From: Rostrohypoxylon terebratum
Lineage: Eukaryota > Ascomycota > Sordariomycetes > Xylariales > Hypoxylaceae
Direction: 5' to 3'
Assembly: GCA_022497145.1 (NCBI GenBank)
Contig: MU385925.1
Location: 62,001-126,000, forward strand
DNA: 64,000 bases
The notes beneath the pieces were generated by a model, which was given only the letters and a program-made list of their open reading frames with translations, searched no databases and was not told the origin of the DNA. Shown here piece after piece: positions 1-11,488 of the stretch. How positions within the stretch are numbered: the first letter of the stretch is position 1; each line of letters begins with the position of its first letter. Made by a program: the position numbers and the translations under genes.

Positions 1-2691
1 TCCAATTACACCTGAGATAAAAGGGTAGCGTAGCTAGAAGTTCCCACCATAGACTCCTATGCCTTTTGGAAATGACTTGATTTGGCGAACACCCATTGAC
101 GAATAACCAACGAAACAACGACAAGTGCCTTTTTACGTCGAATACAAGGTGGCCCATGCGAAACATTAACCCGAACTGGGCGGCCAAGAGAAGGCTGCCG
201 TTCTTGATATCCTTTCTCATAGTAGCATCGCATTGATCTCCCCTTGTAAAGAATATATCGAAGCCATGTACAGCTGCAGTATGAGCAACAGAGAAATGTC
301 CATTGATATACAGAGTTTCCATGCTGTCATGCCGCCCAAGATTGAAATTAAAATGACAGTTGTCTCCCCGTAGATATCGAGGCCTGGACTTGTCCAAATT
401 TTGCAGGGCAGTAATGCATTTTTGTTGTACAGCGTCTTGGGGGGTCTTTAAAATCATAGCAATGATGTCTAGCAGTTCATAAGTATAACACCTGTCATTT
501 AAATACGGGTGTTTCTTTTTAACGGTAATTAGTTCAGCTATGTAAGTTTGGCATATGGCATCGGTAACGTCGAAGTTCTTGGTTCTAGCAGCTCGTTCTT
601 CTGAAATCTGTTTTTCTTCCAAGTATTCCTGGACAGACCTATGGATGAGGGATATGCGTTTAGAAAGGGGCGTGTCTTTGAAATCCATCTTGGAGCCAGA
701 TATTTGAGATGCAGTGTCATCGTCGGACTCGATAACTTCTAAAAGGCCTCTACATCGTTTATACAATTGTTTGTGAGCCCTTTTGAGCCGTCTTCTGAAA
801 GCCTCGTCATTCCAGTCTACGATAATCCGACTTAGACAATCGAGGCTTGAAGCGAAAAGGGGGTTGGCGTGGTAGTCATCGAGGAGGGAATATCGTAGTA
901 AAGATAGTCGCATCCCATGTTGGTTTTGAAGCATCTTGAGCGCAACAGCAAATGTCTGGGCTGATTCATCCCGATCGGGTTCGCGAATGGAGTTGAATAA
1001 TTCATCGAATAGATCGCGCACTTCGGGTGGAAGGAAGTCTATTTTTTTGACAAGGTCATCAAAGCTATCTTCTTCATCGCAGGCGTCGTCTAATAGCTTC
1101 ACCACCAAGGCAACCCATAGGAAGACGCCATGAGCCTTCTGCGTCACATTGGAGATCAATATGTTGGGGCCGTCTTCCGGCTTGTCCATGTTGCGAAAGT
1201 TCTGGTTTGACTCGAGTTTTTCTTTGACGTAGTTATGTATATCGTCCGCGGTTAAATCCTGCAATCTTAGGCCCTGTGCTTCCGAAAAGGCATCTAAGAA
1301 AACATCATATTCTCGGCTCGAAACGCAGAGCTTTATTTGTTCTGGTGCTTTTTCAGACCAACTCGAGAGCAACTTGATAAGTTCCTTATAACCTTCATTG
1401 GTCGTTTCTTGGTATTCATCAAGACCGTCGACCATGAAGAAAAAGCATCGGTTTTCAAGAACATCGCGATTGTCTATCATCAGATCGAAAGCGTTGCGGT
1501 AGTCATCCGGATCGAAATGGACTTTTGTCGAAGCGAAGACGGGAAGGTCTTTTACTTGAGCCCATTGATGGGGAAAGACACAAGGAACCAGCTGAGGACA
1601 TTGGTTGAGAACGTCATAGAGCAGCGTCTGCAACATTCCGGAAATCGAGTGCTCTAAGGTATCTCCACCAGGCTTCCAGAAGAAGTATTTGCTCAAGATG
1701 AGCTTACGACCGGCGGCCCAAGAGTTCAACAAATTCTTTGTTTCTTGGTGTTGGTATATGAATTTCATGAGAGTCGATTTTCCTGACCCTGGTTTACCAA
1801 CAATGTGAAAAATGCCATTTCCAGAGCTCAGCCACTTTGAGAAGAGTATTTTCCCTTGCAAAGCCTTTGGGGACTTGTCTGGATCATTTTGGAAGATCCA
1901 GTTGAAGGTTTCCATGTGCGCCTTCAAGACTGTCCCGTACCTTTGGTGCAGCTTTGAAAAAGAAAGAGACTCCAGGATTTGACGACTCTTGATAGATATG
2001 ACGGATTCACTAGACACTTTTATGAGACGGGCGAACTGATCCGCGGCGTCTTCTCCGATATTCTTCGAGGTGAAACCCTCTTCGACTTTCTGTTCTAATT
2101 GAAGAATATGTCGACGGAGAGCGGCTATTTCTCTCCCAGTATGTTTGTTGGACTTGGCAAGGTCATCAAGCTTCTTTAGGCCCTGAACCGTATCTGAACT
2201 GTTGTTTGTCATGTTATTATTGTTGATACCCTGAAATAGATACAGGTGTTGGACCAAACTGACCTTATCATGCGGGATAACTGCATGTGAAACAACTTTT
2301 GGCATTCATCCAACTCTTTCTTCAATTCTTCTTTCTTGCTCTTGTCCACAAGGTCGTGGAAGACTGCGATGGCACTTTCTTGAATCGAATGGGATCTTTT
2401 GGCTTTCGATTGATTGAGAATACGGACTAGTTCGTCTGAGAGATTGAGGCACCTAGATGCAACGGCCTCCATTCCTTTCTCGGCATCGCTGAGGTCGAGG
2501 GTGGGTTTTGTTGAGACCATCGATCTAGAAAGCCCGGCTAGCTTGTCTATGTAGAACCCGAGTTGCTCGTCTTCTTTGACCATGCCCGAGGTAGTATTGT
2601 AGATCGTATAGATATTTACCACGAGGTGGAAGCCTATCTGAATAAAAGTAGCGATAGTGCCTGCAGTGGCAAACGCCGTGACAGGATCCAT
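1..2691 (-). CDS. NACHT-domain STAND (NLR-like) receptor, C-terminus outside window
   Basis: Fungal NLR-type signalling ATPase of the kind used in heterokaryon incompatibility and non-self recognition. Start ATG is at 2689-2691; the protein opens MDPVTAFATAGTIATF, typical of the helical N-terminal domains of fungal NLRs. One 65-nt intron (2199-2263) fits; reading straight through it meets a stop. About 875 residues are open to the window edge with no stop, so the gene continues off the left end. The NACHT Walker A is GKPGSGKST near residue 280 and Walker B is FFFMVDGLDEY near residue 397. A long helical region with HRSVQEYLEE follows, as in fungal NACHT proteins with a DUF7791-like segment. 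The variable C-terminal sensor repeats (WD, ankyrin or TPR), if present, are not in the window, so the ligand class is unknown. Identity as NACHT/STAND is seen; a role in incompatibility is family inference. Confidence 0.88.
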
Positions 2692-3648
2692 GGCGAACGA
2701 TGGCTCTGTTGAGCATCGATGCCTGGAAGAAGACGAGGGACATTGGAGATGTAGGTATAATTTCCAAGTTATATGACAAGGCTGTGTGCATCTGCATCAT
2801 CCAATCACTTCAACATTTGGCAAATTACCCCATTCTATTCCTCCTCGCCTCTTGTTGCCACTGCATTTTAACGTATAATATCTTGTTCTCGCTTCTCTGG
2901 AAATTCTGAAGCTCCCAATCCACAAGTTGCCTCTAAGGTTTGTCATTGTTGTGTACAGAGAGTATTACTAATATGAAGTTCAGAAGTATTGTTACTCATG
3001 TATTGTACGTACCAACCTGATCTGATATTGAGATTAGGTACTAGGTACTTCGTAGCGCCCCTGAATGTATACTTAGGTACTTCGTACTTTACAATCTTCA
3101 ACATCCTTCGTAAATTCCTTTAACCGGCTGCAGCGCGTCTGAGCTATCCTGTATAGAAGCAATTTTTGAAAGTCAAAATCGTTATATCAATATTAGATCT
3201 CCGCTTGGCGGCACGATAAGGGTTAGCGACCTTCTGTTTTCTACCTAGCTCGGTGGGTTAACTGGGGTTGATTCGGGGTGATTGCATACGGCCAAGGATC
3301 GTCACTCATCTCGGCTTGCCGGGTAGGGGCGGGTAGCATATCGGATGTCATATCGGGAACGGAAATTGTGACGCTACACCTTTGGTCCTGCCTAAAACAA
3401 CAATACTAATAGCGTTGAACAATCAAAGCTAGCGATTACACAATGCCAAGGATCCATCCGATCGCCATGTTTTATACGTAGTGTAGTACCTAATAATATG
3501 CGCGTATCTCCCTATATCTAGTACTACATCTCGTTACTATATCTCGTTACTATATCTAGTATAGCTATGCCATCTTCAGGTTTCCCGTCTAATACCTACT
3601 GAAATAACCGCAAGACGTTCGGCTCGACCAGCTATCCTATAACTCGTC
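2692..3648. other. Divergent intergenic region between NACHT gene and S28 peptidase
   Basis: No coding region found. It must hold the promoters of both flanking genes. A direct duplication of AGGTACTTCGTA is visible near 3041-3085. A 13-bp unit (ATCTCGTTACTAT) is repeated twice at 3528-3553. Confidence 0.6.
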
Positions 3649-5466
3649 ATGGTCCGGTACGGTATTGTGACGGGCTTGCTGGCTCTCGTCTCTGCGGCTC
3701 AGGCAATTCAGAGACATCCGTTGCCCATTAGCGAGCTCAAGAAACAGGTATGGCCAGCACCCCTTGCTTCATCATACTCCATATAACGAAAAACTGACGA
3801 GACGGAAACAACCACAACAGATTCAAACAAGAGACGCGCTCGGTCTCAACGCAAGACAGGTCGACCTCGACGCTCTATACCCTGAATATAACCTCTCGAC
3901 TCCCATCGATCACTTCCACAACGATTCTTCCTACGAACCTCACACCAATGGCACCTTCAATCAACGATACTGGTTTGACGCACAATACTACAAGCCCGGG
4001 GGTCCCGTGATCGTGCTGGCGGGAGGAGAGACGAGCGGTGCCGATCGATTGCCTTTCCTGCAGAAGGGTATCGTCTATCAACTTGCGAAAGCGACAAACG
4101 GCTTGGGTGTTATCCTCGAGCACAGATACTATGGAAAGAGTATTCCTGTGCCGGACTTCAGCACTGAAAACCTACGCTTCTTGACCACCGACCAGGCTTT
4201 AGCTGATACTGCGTACTTCGCCAAGAACGTCAAATTCGAGGGCTTGGAGGATGTAGATCTGAGTCCGGAGAAGACACCATGGATCGCATACGGTGGCAGC
4301 TATGCGGGTGCATTCGTCGCCTTTTTACGAGTCTTATACCCAGATGTGTACTTCGGCGCTATCTCTTCGTCGGGAGTGCCCGAAGCGATCTGGGATTACT
4401 GGCAATACTTTGAGGCTGCCGCTACCTACGGCCCGCCTGCTTGTGTCGACACGACTCGGAAGCTCACGCACATCGTGGACAATATCCTCATTGGTCAGGC
4501 GGGTACGGAGTACGTCGGGAAGCTCAAAGCAGCCTTCGGCCTCCCTAACGTCACGTACGACAACGACTTCGCTAGCGCGATCAACGGTGGTATCTACGGC
4601 CTGCAGAGCCTTAACTGGGATCCAACCCAAAGCAGCGACAGCTTTTTCGTCTATTGCAGCAACGTCTCTTCCGACTCTGTGCTATTCCCCGGCACAGAGG
4701 AACGACGGGCTTCGATAGAGGAGCTGATCAAGGTTGGCGGCTACGAAGACGAGTTGGATACCCTTGCGAACCGATTCTTGAATTACATTGGCTACGTCAA
4801 CCAGACCGCAGTCTCCAGCTGTTCCGGTTCGCAAGACGCCTGTTTCTCTACACACGATGCCGAGTTCTATGCGAACGATGATATCACCCAGACTTGGCGA
4901 CTATGGCAATACCAGGTTTGCACTCAGTAAGTTTTGTCTTATTATTATCTGACGCTTGTGTGATTCGAATACTCATCGTCGACACAGATGGGGATATCTC
5001 CAAACTGGTAGCGGAGTGCCGGAGGACCAGCTGCCTCTTATCTCGCGCACGATCGACGTTGACTACTCGGCTCTCATCTGCCGAGATGCCTTCAACTTGA
5101 CTCAGCCGGCGGATGTTGCCTACATCAATAGGCTTGGTGGTTTCAACATCAGCTACCCTAGGCTCGCCTTCATCGATGGCGAATGGGATCCTTGGAGAGC
5201 CGCAGGCGTTCACGCCATCGGGCTACCCGAAAGAACCAGCACTACGGAAGAACCTTACATTCTCATCGCTGTAAGTTCACCCTGCTTATTCCTTTTTTTC
5301 GTACTCACTAACCCCCTATCAGAAAGCGGTCCACCACTGGGATGAGAACGGACTCTTCCCTAACGAGACGACACCGGACCTCCCGCCAGCGCCTGTTGCG
5401 GATGCTCAGAAGCAGATCGCGACGTTCGTGCAGAAATGGGTGCAAGATTTCACGGGTAAATACTAG
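3649..5466 (+). CDS. Secreted serine peptidase, family S28 (prolyl endopeptidase / Pro-X carboxypeptidase type)
   Basis: Cleaves after proline in peptides. Four exons: 3649-3747, 3821-4926, 4988-5270, 5323-5466, giving 543 residues. The 73-, 61- and 52-nt introns all have GT-AG ends and keep phase. Start MVRYGIVTGLLALVSAAQA is a signal peptide, so the enzyme is probably secreted. The nucleophile motif GGSYAGA has Ser near residue 193. The Asp is in IDGEWDPW near 468 and the His in the HHWDENG segment near 500. This order and spacing match the fungal acid prolyl endoprotease group of S28. Typical conserved pieces HRYYGKS and CTQWGYLQTG are present; the second is rebuilt only when intron 2 is removed, which supports the model. 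Probable extracellular nutrition enzyme. No lesions seen. Confidence 0.93.
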
Positions 5467-6977
5467 GAGCAGCTGCCCGTGCTTGCAGCTGTTTTTGACG
5501 AGATACTGACGGGAGAAGTAGATGATGCAACGCAGTCGGATGAGCTATGACCTACCTGACTATTATGATTATTTCTCGAACATAATAGTAATATGAAGCT
5601 TTTGACGCCCCATCTCACGTAACTCCCACGATACCCGCCGAGCTCGAACGAATTAGTCTCGGATACCGTACCGCACCGTAAAACGAGTAAATCTTGTAAT
5701 GACGAACCTGATCTTGCTAGTACGATCCGATATACGTAAACTTTGAATGCTTCGTCCGAACTCCCGTCTCGATGATGATGACAAATTTCTTGACAAGACC
5801 ATGTTGACGCAACGTTACCTCGTTTCTGCTAGCCACATCGAGAGAACGCCACCCACCGGACCTCGATACATGAAGTTCACCGCTTTTAAATACAATTAAC
5901 CTGCCAAGTTATAATCTTGTGCCGTGCAAACACTATATCTTTCTAGATAATCTACCCGTCGTTCCCCAATCACAGAAATCCGGCGAATTATCCTTTCAAA
6001 GGGGAAGGCGAGAGAGTATCATCGTTTGTCCAACAATGTCCCTTTAGTCTTGGCGAGTAGGATTTATTGTCATCTCCAATTGCCGATTATCGCGACCCCC
6101 CTTGCGCCAATTATCGTGATGGTTAGCGAAGAAAGTAAGGGGTGATTCAGACACGATGGTTATAATTGTCAACTTAGGTCATCTGTCACTTTTTGTCGAA
6201 ATAATTTGATTTCCATTTACTACCAACGTCCACAGTTTCGCGGTGTAAAGTTGAGCATCTTCTATCCAGTTTACGCAACCGAAGTACACCTTGAACACTA
6301 CCTCTATCCATGCTAGTTACTAAAATACGCATCTATAGACACGTCAACCAGGCAGTGCCACAGGAATTATGCGCCCATGGCCGATCAAGTCAGGTACTCA
6401 TCCCGATGCCGGGCTTCGAAAATTCCAACCACACTTGTTCACATCACACAAACAGGATTTCCACCCAACGATGCCACAACTCTTGGCAAATGCGATTCTG
6501 ATCACAGCAAACATGAAGTACCTATCAAGTGATCAAGGAGGGGGTAAAAATATGTTCGTGTTTAGCTAGGCAGTTAGAATACCCCCGATCCCTATCCTAG
6601 TATCTAAGAAGCTTGCCAAAGCAGAAAAGTATGTACAAGAAATTCCGAAATCCCATGACTCATCACATCATCACGCCCGGTATACAACGCGCGTAACCCG
6701 CACGAGGGGATGGATATCATTTAGCGACAGTCGCAGTTCCCACCAATGAACATCGAGTTCCCGGACCAAGTCCCGCCAACTCCTCAGCCCTAACAGCGCA
6801 TGCGGGCATGCATGCATCCCTAGCGCCAGGTACAACGCGTAATCTACTACTACTAGGTGCGTACGTAGGTGGGTATCTACCCACGTACGTACTAGGTACC
6901 TAGGTGACCTATGTAGTAGGTGTACACCGAGTCCATGATGGATGGATGGACGTGGCTAGCTATGCAACTTCCCGCGC
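5467..6977. other. Convergent intergenic region between S28 peptidase and GH93 genes
   Basis: Nothing coding is convincing. Short open frames near 6310-6569 lack any recognisable feature. The right end holds a strong hairpin (6861-6892) and a TAGGTACCTAGGT palindromic run near 6891-6906. Confidence 0.6.
6861..6892. repeat. Near-perfect inverted repeat (hairpin) downstream of GH93 gene
   Basis: Arms 6861-6875 and 6878-6892 are 15 bp with a single mismatch and a 2-nt loop. The core pairs GTGGGTA with TACCCAC. It lies about 85 bp past the stop of the GH93 gene, inside a block of TAGGTACC-type sequence. Confidence 0.75.
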
Positions 6978-8138
6978 CTACGCGGCCGAGATGACCCTGC
7001 CGTACGGCACACCGCCGCGCTCGTACACGGCGATGACGGCGTCGCCGTCGCGCTGGAAGTTGCCGGGCCAGTACGAGCTCTGGGCGGACAGCTCCAGCGT
7101 CTGGGAGGACCACGTCAGCTGGCCGTTGTCGAGCTCGGTCGAGAAGATCATCTTGACGTCGGCGTTGGCCGGCCAGGCTATGTCGCTCACGGCGCGGTCC
7201 TCGTCCGTCATGAACACGACGGCCAGGTTGCCGCCGACGGACGCGATCTGGGGCGCCCCGGCGTTGTGGTCCGCCGGCCGGAAGATGGTGCTGCGCGAGC
7301 CCCAGGTGTTGCCGTCGTCGTAGGAGGTCACGGTGCCCAGGTACACGTGCGTGTTGTCGTTGATCTCGAACACCATCACGAGCGCCGTCTCGCCCGTCGC
7401 GGAGTCCCTCGTCGATACGATGCCCTGCATCCCGTCACGTAGCTGCTGGCTGCCGTGGAGCTGCAGGTTCGTCGGCGAGGACCATGTCGCGCCGCCGTCG
7501 GTAGACGTCACGCGGAAGGTCTCCTGGTTCGTCGCGCTCAGCTCGCCTGAGTAGGTCAGCTGCAGCGTGCCGTCGTTCGCGACGCGGATGAACGGCTCCC
7601 ATAGCCCGTTGTACCCGTTCGCGGGGTTCTCCGCCGCCTGCGAGAGGAAGGACCACGTCTTGCCGCCGTCGGTGCTGCTGCATACCGTGATGCGGTAGTA
7701 TGTCGCTGCGCCGCTGGAGTCCAGGTCGTGGTTCCGGAAGGCGGCGAGCACGGTGCCGGAAGACAGCTGGAGGAGGAAGCCGTTGTCTAAGTCGCCGGTG
7801 CTCTGGGCCACGCTGCCGATCTCGCTGAAGGTCACGCCGTTGTCGTCGCTCCTGGCGATGGTCAGGGTCCGAGTGCTCCCGCTGAAGACAGTCGATATCG
7901 AGAGGATTCCGCCATCGGAGAGCCTGGCCAGACGAGGGTATGTCCCCGCGCTGTTCACCTTGTTCTCCGCGGAGCTAAGCGTAAAGCTAGCCCCGATCTC
8001 CGAGAACGTCGTTGTCGTGTCCCGGGCGTTCAGGTCGTCGCCCCGAACGGGAATTGGGCTCGTCGACACAAAAGAGACGATGCTCAGGTAGCTGAGCAAC
8101 AAGTATACGAGGGCCATGCTGGATGATCGTCGAGACAT
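6978..8138 (-). CDS. Secreted GH93 glycoside hydrolase (exo-alpha-L-arabinanase / sialidase-fold)
   Basis: Single-exon gene of 386 residues. The N-terminus MSRRSSSMALVYLLLSYLSIVSF is a signal peptide; a second ATG at residue 8 would also give one. The body is a six-bladed beta-propeller family sequence with BNR/Asp-box-like repeats: SDDNGVTF, STDGGKTWSF, STDGGATWSS and SYDDGNTWGS. The segment NGLWEPFIRVANDGT and the overall length match fungal GH93 exo-1,5-alpha-L-arabinanases, which release arabinobiose from arabinan. A general sialidase-like (GH33-type) protein is the alternative. GC content is clearly higher than the surrounding DNA, as expected for a strongly codon-biased secreted enzyme. 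Likely role: plant cell-wall pectin side-chain degradation. The TATA-like element at 8275-8281 lies about 140 bp upstream. Confidence 0.87.
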   Translation of the reverse strand: MSRRSSSMALVYLLLSYLSIVSFVSTSPIPVRGDDLNARDTTTTFSEIGASFTLSSAENKVNSAGTYPRLARLSDGGILSISTVFSGSTRTLTIARSDDNGVTFSEIGSVAQSTGDLDNGFLLQLSSGTVLAAFRNHDLDSSGAATYYRITVCSSTDGGKTWSFLSQAAENPANGYNGLWEPFIRVANDGTLQLTYSGELSATNQETFRVTSTDGGATWSSPTNLQLHGSQQLRDGMQGIVSTRDSATGETALVMVFEINDNTHVYLGTVTSYDDGNTWGSRSTIFRPADHNAGAPQIASVGGNLAVVFMTDEDRAVSDIAWPANADVKMIFSTELDNGQLTWSSQTLELSAQSSYWPGNFQRDGDAVIAVYERGGVPYGRVISAA

Positions 8139-11100
8139 TGTGAAGATGCCGTAGATAACCTCGGAACCCCTTACTTAAGGAGTAAGCCCCGTGATAGCTT
8201 TGCTTCGAGCGAGAATTCTTGGGGAATGAGAGAGAAAAACAACAATAAGAAACTCTGGAATTTGGGGCGGCCCATTTTATAGCACTTCTACGAGGATACA
8301 GCCCTTAACAGAGGATTGTATATACCTAGTAATAATCTTTTGTATACACCTCCTAGGTTAGTAAGCCCCCATCGGTCCAGCGTAGCCTCTTGCACGTCAC
8401 CGTCAGAGACGCGCTGGGCCTCGTGGTTCACACGACAGCACATGTCAGTGAGATGGATGTTCCATGCCTCTGGGAAGGGGTATCGACGGATTTATCGACG
8501 TAGAGCATGACTGACGTGCAGAGCCTCATGGGGAGTCACGCCAGCCCTGATAGCATCGTATAATCCGCTGCCACGAATACGCTCAAGATGTCTCATTGGA
8601 TATCGCGTGCATCAAGGGATGCCAAGCAGCTAGTCGTGCCTCAGCGCAACGGATGCAGCGAATGTGAGAAACGACGGGGCGACGGGGGGCGATGGGGAGG
8701 GCTGGATGGGCTGGCTTAGGCTGCTACCTGGTGACCGGCCAACAACTAGAGTCCTAGGTATGTAATGAGCGGTGACCAAGTCCTCTCCAGCACTAATGGG
8801 TCACGTCACATCGAGTGTGCCTTTCTAAACTGGTTTCCCCTAGATCGAAATCTTGGATACTCGTTGGAACAATGTCTCTCATGTTTCTCATGTCTCTCAT
8901 ATCTTTCAGGGCATTCTTCGACTTTTTTTGGTCTGATGATTTTCATGGATGGCTTCCTAAGTAGGATAGGGCGCTGTTCTGGATCTTTTATGCTAGTTCT
9001 CTGATAATGTTACCTATCTGAGATTCTGCCAATGAAGGGGGTAGGATATTAAAGAATCCGAGACATCGGACGAAAAAGTAGCATGCCGAGTTCAAAGCTC
9101 GTCGAATGAGGTTAGCTTATGTAATAATCTACGCTGAGCTGCGCCGCTGGAATGCTCCCGTCTCCCGTAGAATCCATGCCTTAAGCCCTGTAGGCCAGCG
9201 GTAGCGTACGATGTGTTCGTGGCACTGGCTTGTCGCTGACGTTAGACGGGAAGCAGAACGTCTCTGTGACACGGCATAGAGTAGCGGGGCCAAAAGATAA
9301 AAAAGGGGAAAAGGCCCGGGTCTTCTGGGTGGCTTGCGGTAAACTGTGGAACTGCTTTCAGGTTGGGTAGTAGTTTAACTACTTGAACCACTTGAAATTC
9401 GTAGAAATGCTGATTTTAGTCTCTCAGGGGGGGCTAAGTACCGATGCATGCAGCGCTACGGACTTGGGTCCAGTTGGTGTAGTTGACTGTTGGGTTGGGG
9501 TCCCACTGCGAACGTCGCGGACATGGAGGGGTCCAAGGGGTCGAGGGGTCAAGGGGCAGAGAAAAACAAGAACGAAGATCTACCCTCTCAATCTCACATA
9601 TGTCCAAATTCCGTGCACGCGACCCGGCAACCTGGGTCTTGACCCGGCACTTACAACACTTACGACATACATATGGAGTTCGGGGCAAATAGCGAAGATC
9701 GGACAAGGAAATAAACTAATTTTCAAACGATGACAGCGGAAGCGATCGGCAAATAGTCGCAATGGTACACGGCCCGTTACCTAGCAGACAATAGCGTAAA
9801 TATCATCCGACATTATAATCATTAGGACCATCGTAAGTCCCATAAGCCCTTGGAAGCATCGCACCGCGTCTACCTTGTGCTACACTCGTAACAAGAATCC
9901 CATACCGGAAAGGCCGGCACTCGTTTGCGTTTGTATCTGTTGGCCCTCGCTGGTCCCCGAGAGAGAACAAACTATACAAACTGTACAAACTGTACAAACT
10001 GTCGACGGCATGCTTCGTAAGAACCCATGATCTATGACCCCGCATCTACTTGTAAGTAGCTCACTGTCGTGCTTCTTCACAACACGGCTAGGACTTGCCT
10101 TTTCGAAGTTGGGCTTGAAAGATGACATGCGTCATGTATTTGCGGCGAAGGATTCCTTCTAGAGGCCATGATGCCGTCCTGCTATAGGTCATGAGGAAAA
10201 GCCTGCCACGTCGCGTGGCATCCCCGCGTTGGGGTATGTATCCCACAAAGGCCCGACAAGGCTAGCCAGCCCGTTAGGAGACCATTAGGAGGCATTTAGA
10301 TGCGAATAGTTGCTTATAGTTGCTTATTTGCTTGTTACTCCAAATTTCCTCACGTCGCCGTCCCGATTTTCTATCAGCTATTCGGCGGATACCTCGGCTC
10401 TTCGCCGTGTCTCACCATGAAAAGTATAGACGGCTATCAGCGGCGCCCTTGTTGAGGAATGTTACCCCTTTTGCTTATTATATTGAAAATATCGCAACTA
10501 TCGCCAGTTCTACCAGTCATGAGAGAATTATCATAGGCTATGGTGATTCCGACTATAAGGTTCGTTACCTAGTAATACTTGATATTTGCAACCCTCACAT
10601 CACCAACCCTGTCAGACATCGAGGAGCACATGTCGATTATAATCTTGGTTTCTAAACATGCCAAGCTGGACATCGCTGAGCCTGATTACCTGGACCCATA
10701 TATCGCTGTTGCGTTCGGCATGTCGGCTTTTATAGAAGCTGAAACTATAACATTCATGCAAGACATGGTATTGGTCGAAAAGTAGAAAAAACTAAAGAGA
10801 TGTACAGTAATATTACTAGTAGGTAGTTGCTCGCAATATGCCCGACATTAGAAAATTTTGATTCGAGAAACTTTTGATGAAGAAAGGCAAGATCTGGGGA
10901 GATGTCTCAAGTACGTGTTGCTGTGTTAAAGATAGGTACTTAGTGAAGAGGTAGGTACCTACCTACCTCATTTTGCGTGCCAGACCATACCTGGATCCTA
11001 GGAAGTATGCATATAATAAATGGAACAAATATCTTGTGCGAGACGATATTAGAAAAGTTGGAATGCTCATTAACCTTTGATTCAACTATAGGTAGACTTC

Positions 11101-11488
11101 TTTTTCGTGTCCTCTAAAATGCCTCGTCTTGTATATTATACGTATAGGAGTTAAAGGAAGTAGGTCACAGAGTGATTCTTGTGAGCAGACTTGGTACTAG
11201 GTACACGATATTTCTCATAGTTTAAGCGAGTGGCTTACATGCCTGACGACGCGTCCTCGTAGATTTCTGCTTTTTTAGGTACCTAGGTAGTTATCGGAAA
11301 TATATTGCTCCAAGTTCTTCTTAATTGTTCCGTTTGTGTCACTTGGCTTTCCCTTCGTGACACACTGTTTAGGTGTCTGAATAGGTACTTTCAGAATAGG
11401 GGTAATTCGGACACTCCCTTGATCTGTTACTAAGGCGTCTGTTCCTCATTTTAAGCTTAGGGTCTAACTTGGGATACTTGATTCCCTA
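8139..11488. other. 3.3-kb gene-free region with scattered short repeats
   Basis: No open frame here carries a recognisable domain. The longest ones (9383-9733 and 10320-10655 on the plus strand) lack good start context, codon bias or splice partners. A 9-bp unit TACAAACTG is repeated three times at 9975-10001. A TGTCTCTCATGT-like run lies near 8872-8905. TAGGTACCTACC runs occur near 10948-10970 and 11275-11292. Confidence 0.55.
8275..8281 (-). promoter_or_regulatory. TATA-like element of GH93 gene
   Basis: On the minus strand the sequence reads TATAAAA, about 140 bp upstream of the start at 8138. This is a normal distance for a fungal TATA box. Function is inferred from position only. Confidence 0.45.

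Noticed and set aside
2199..2263. Apparent early stop in the NACHT gene
   Set aside because: It is explained by a 65-nt GT-AG intron; a 33-nt alternative would be too short and leaves the stop in place.
9383..9762. Overlapping open frames of 60-116 codons on both strands
   Set aside because: Open in several frames at once, with no domain, no signal peptide, no splice partners and no codon bias; likely chance.
10320..10785. Two overlapping plus-strand frames of 111 and 68 codons
   Set aside because: The second has a somewhat protein-like stretch, but no family, no clean start and no supporting exon.
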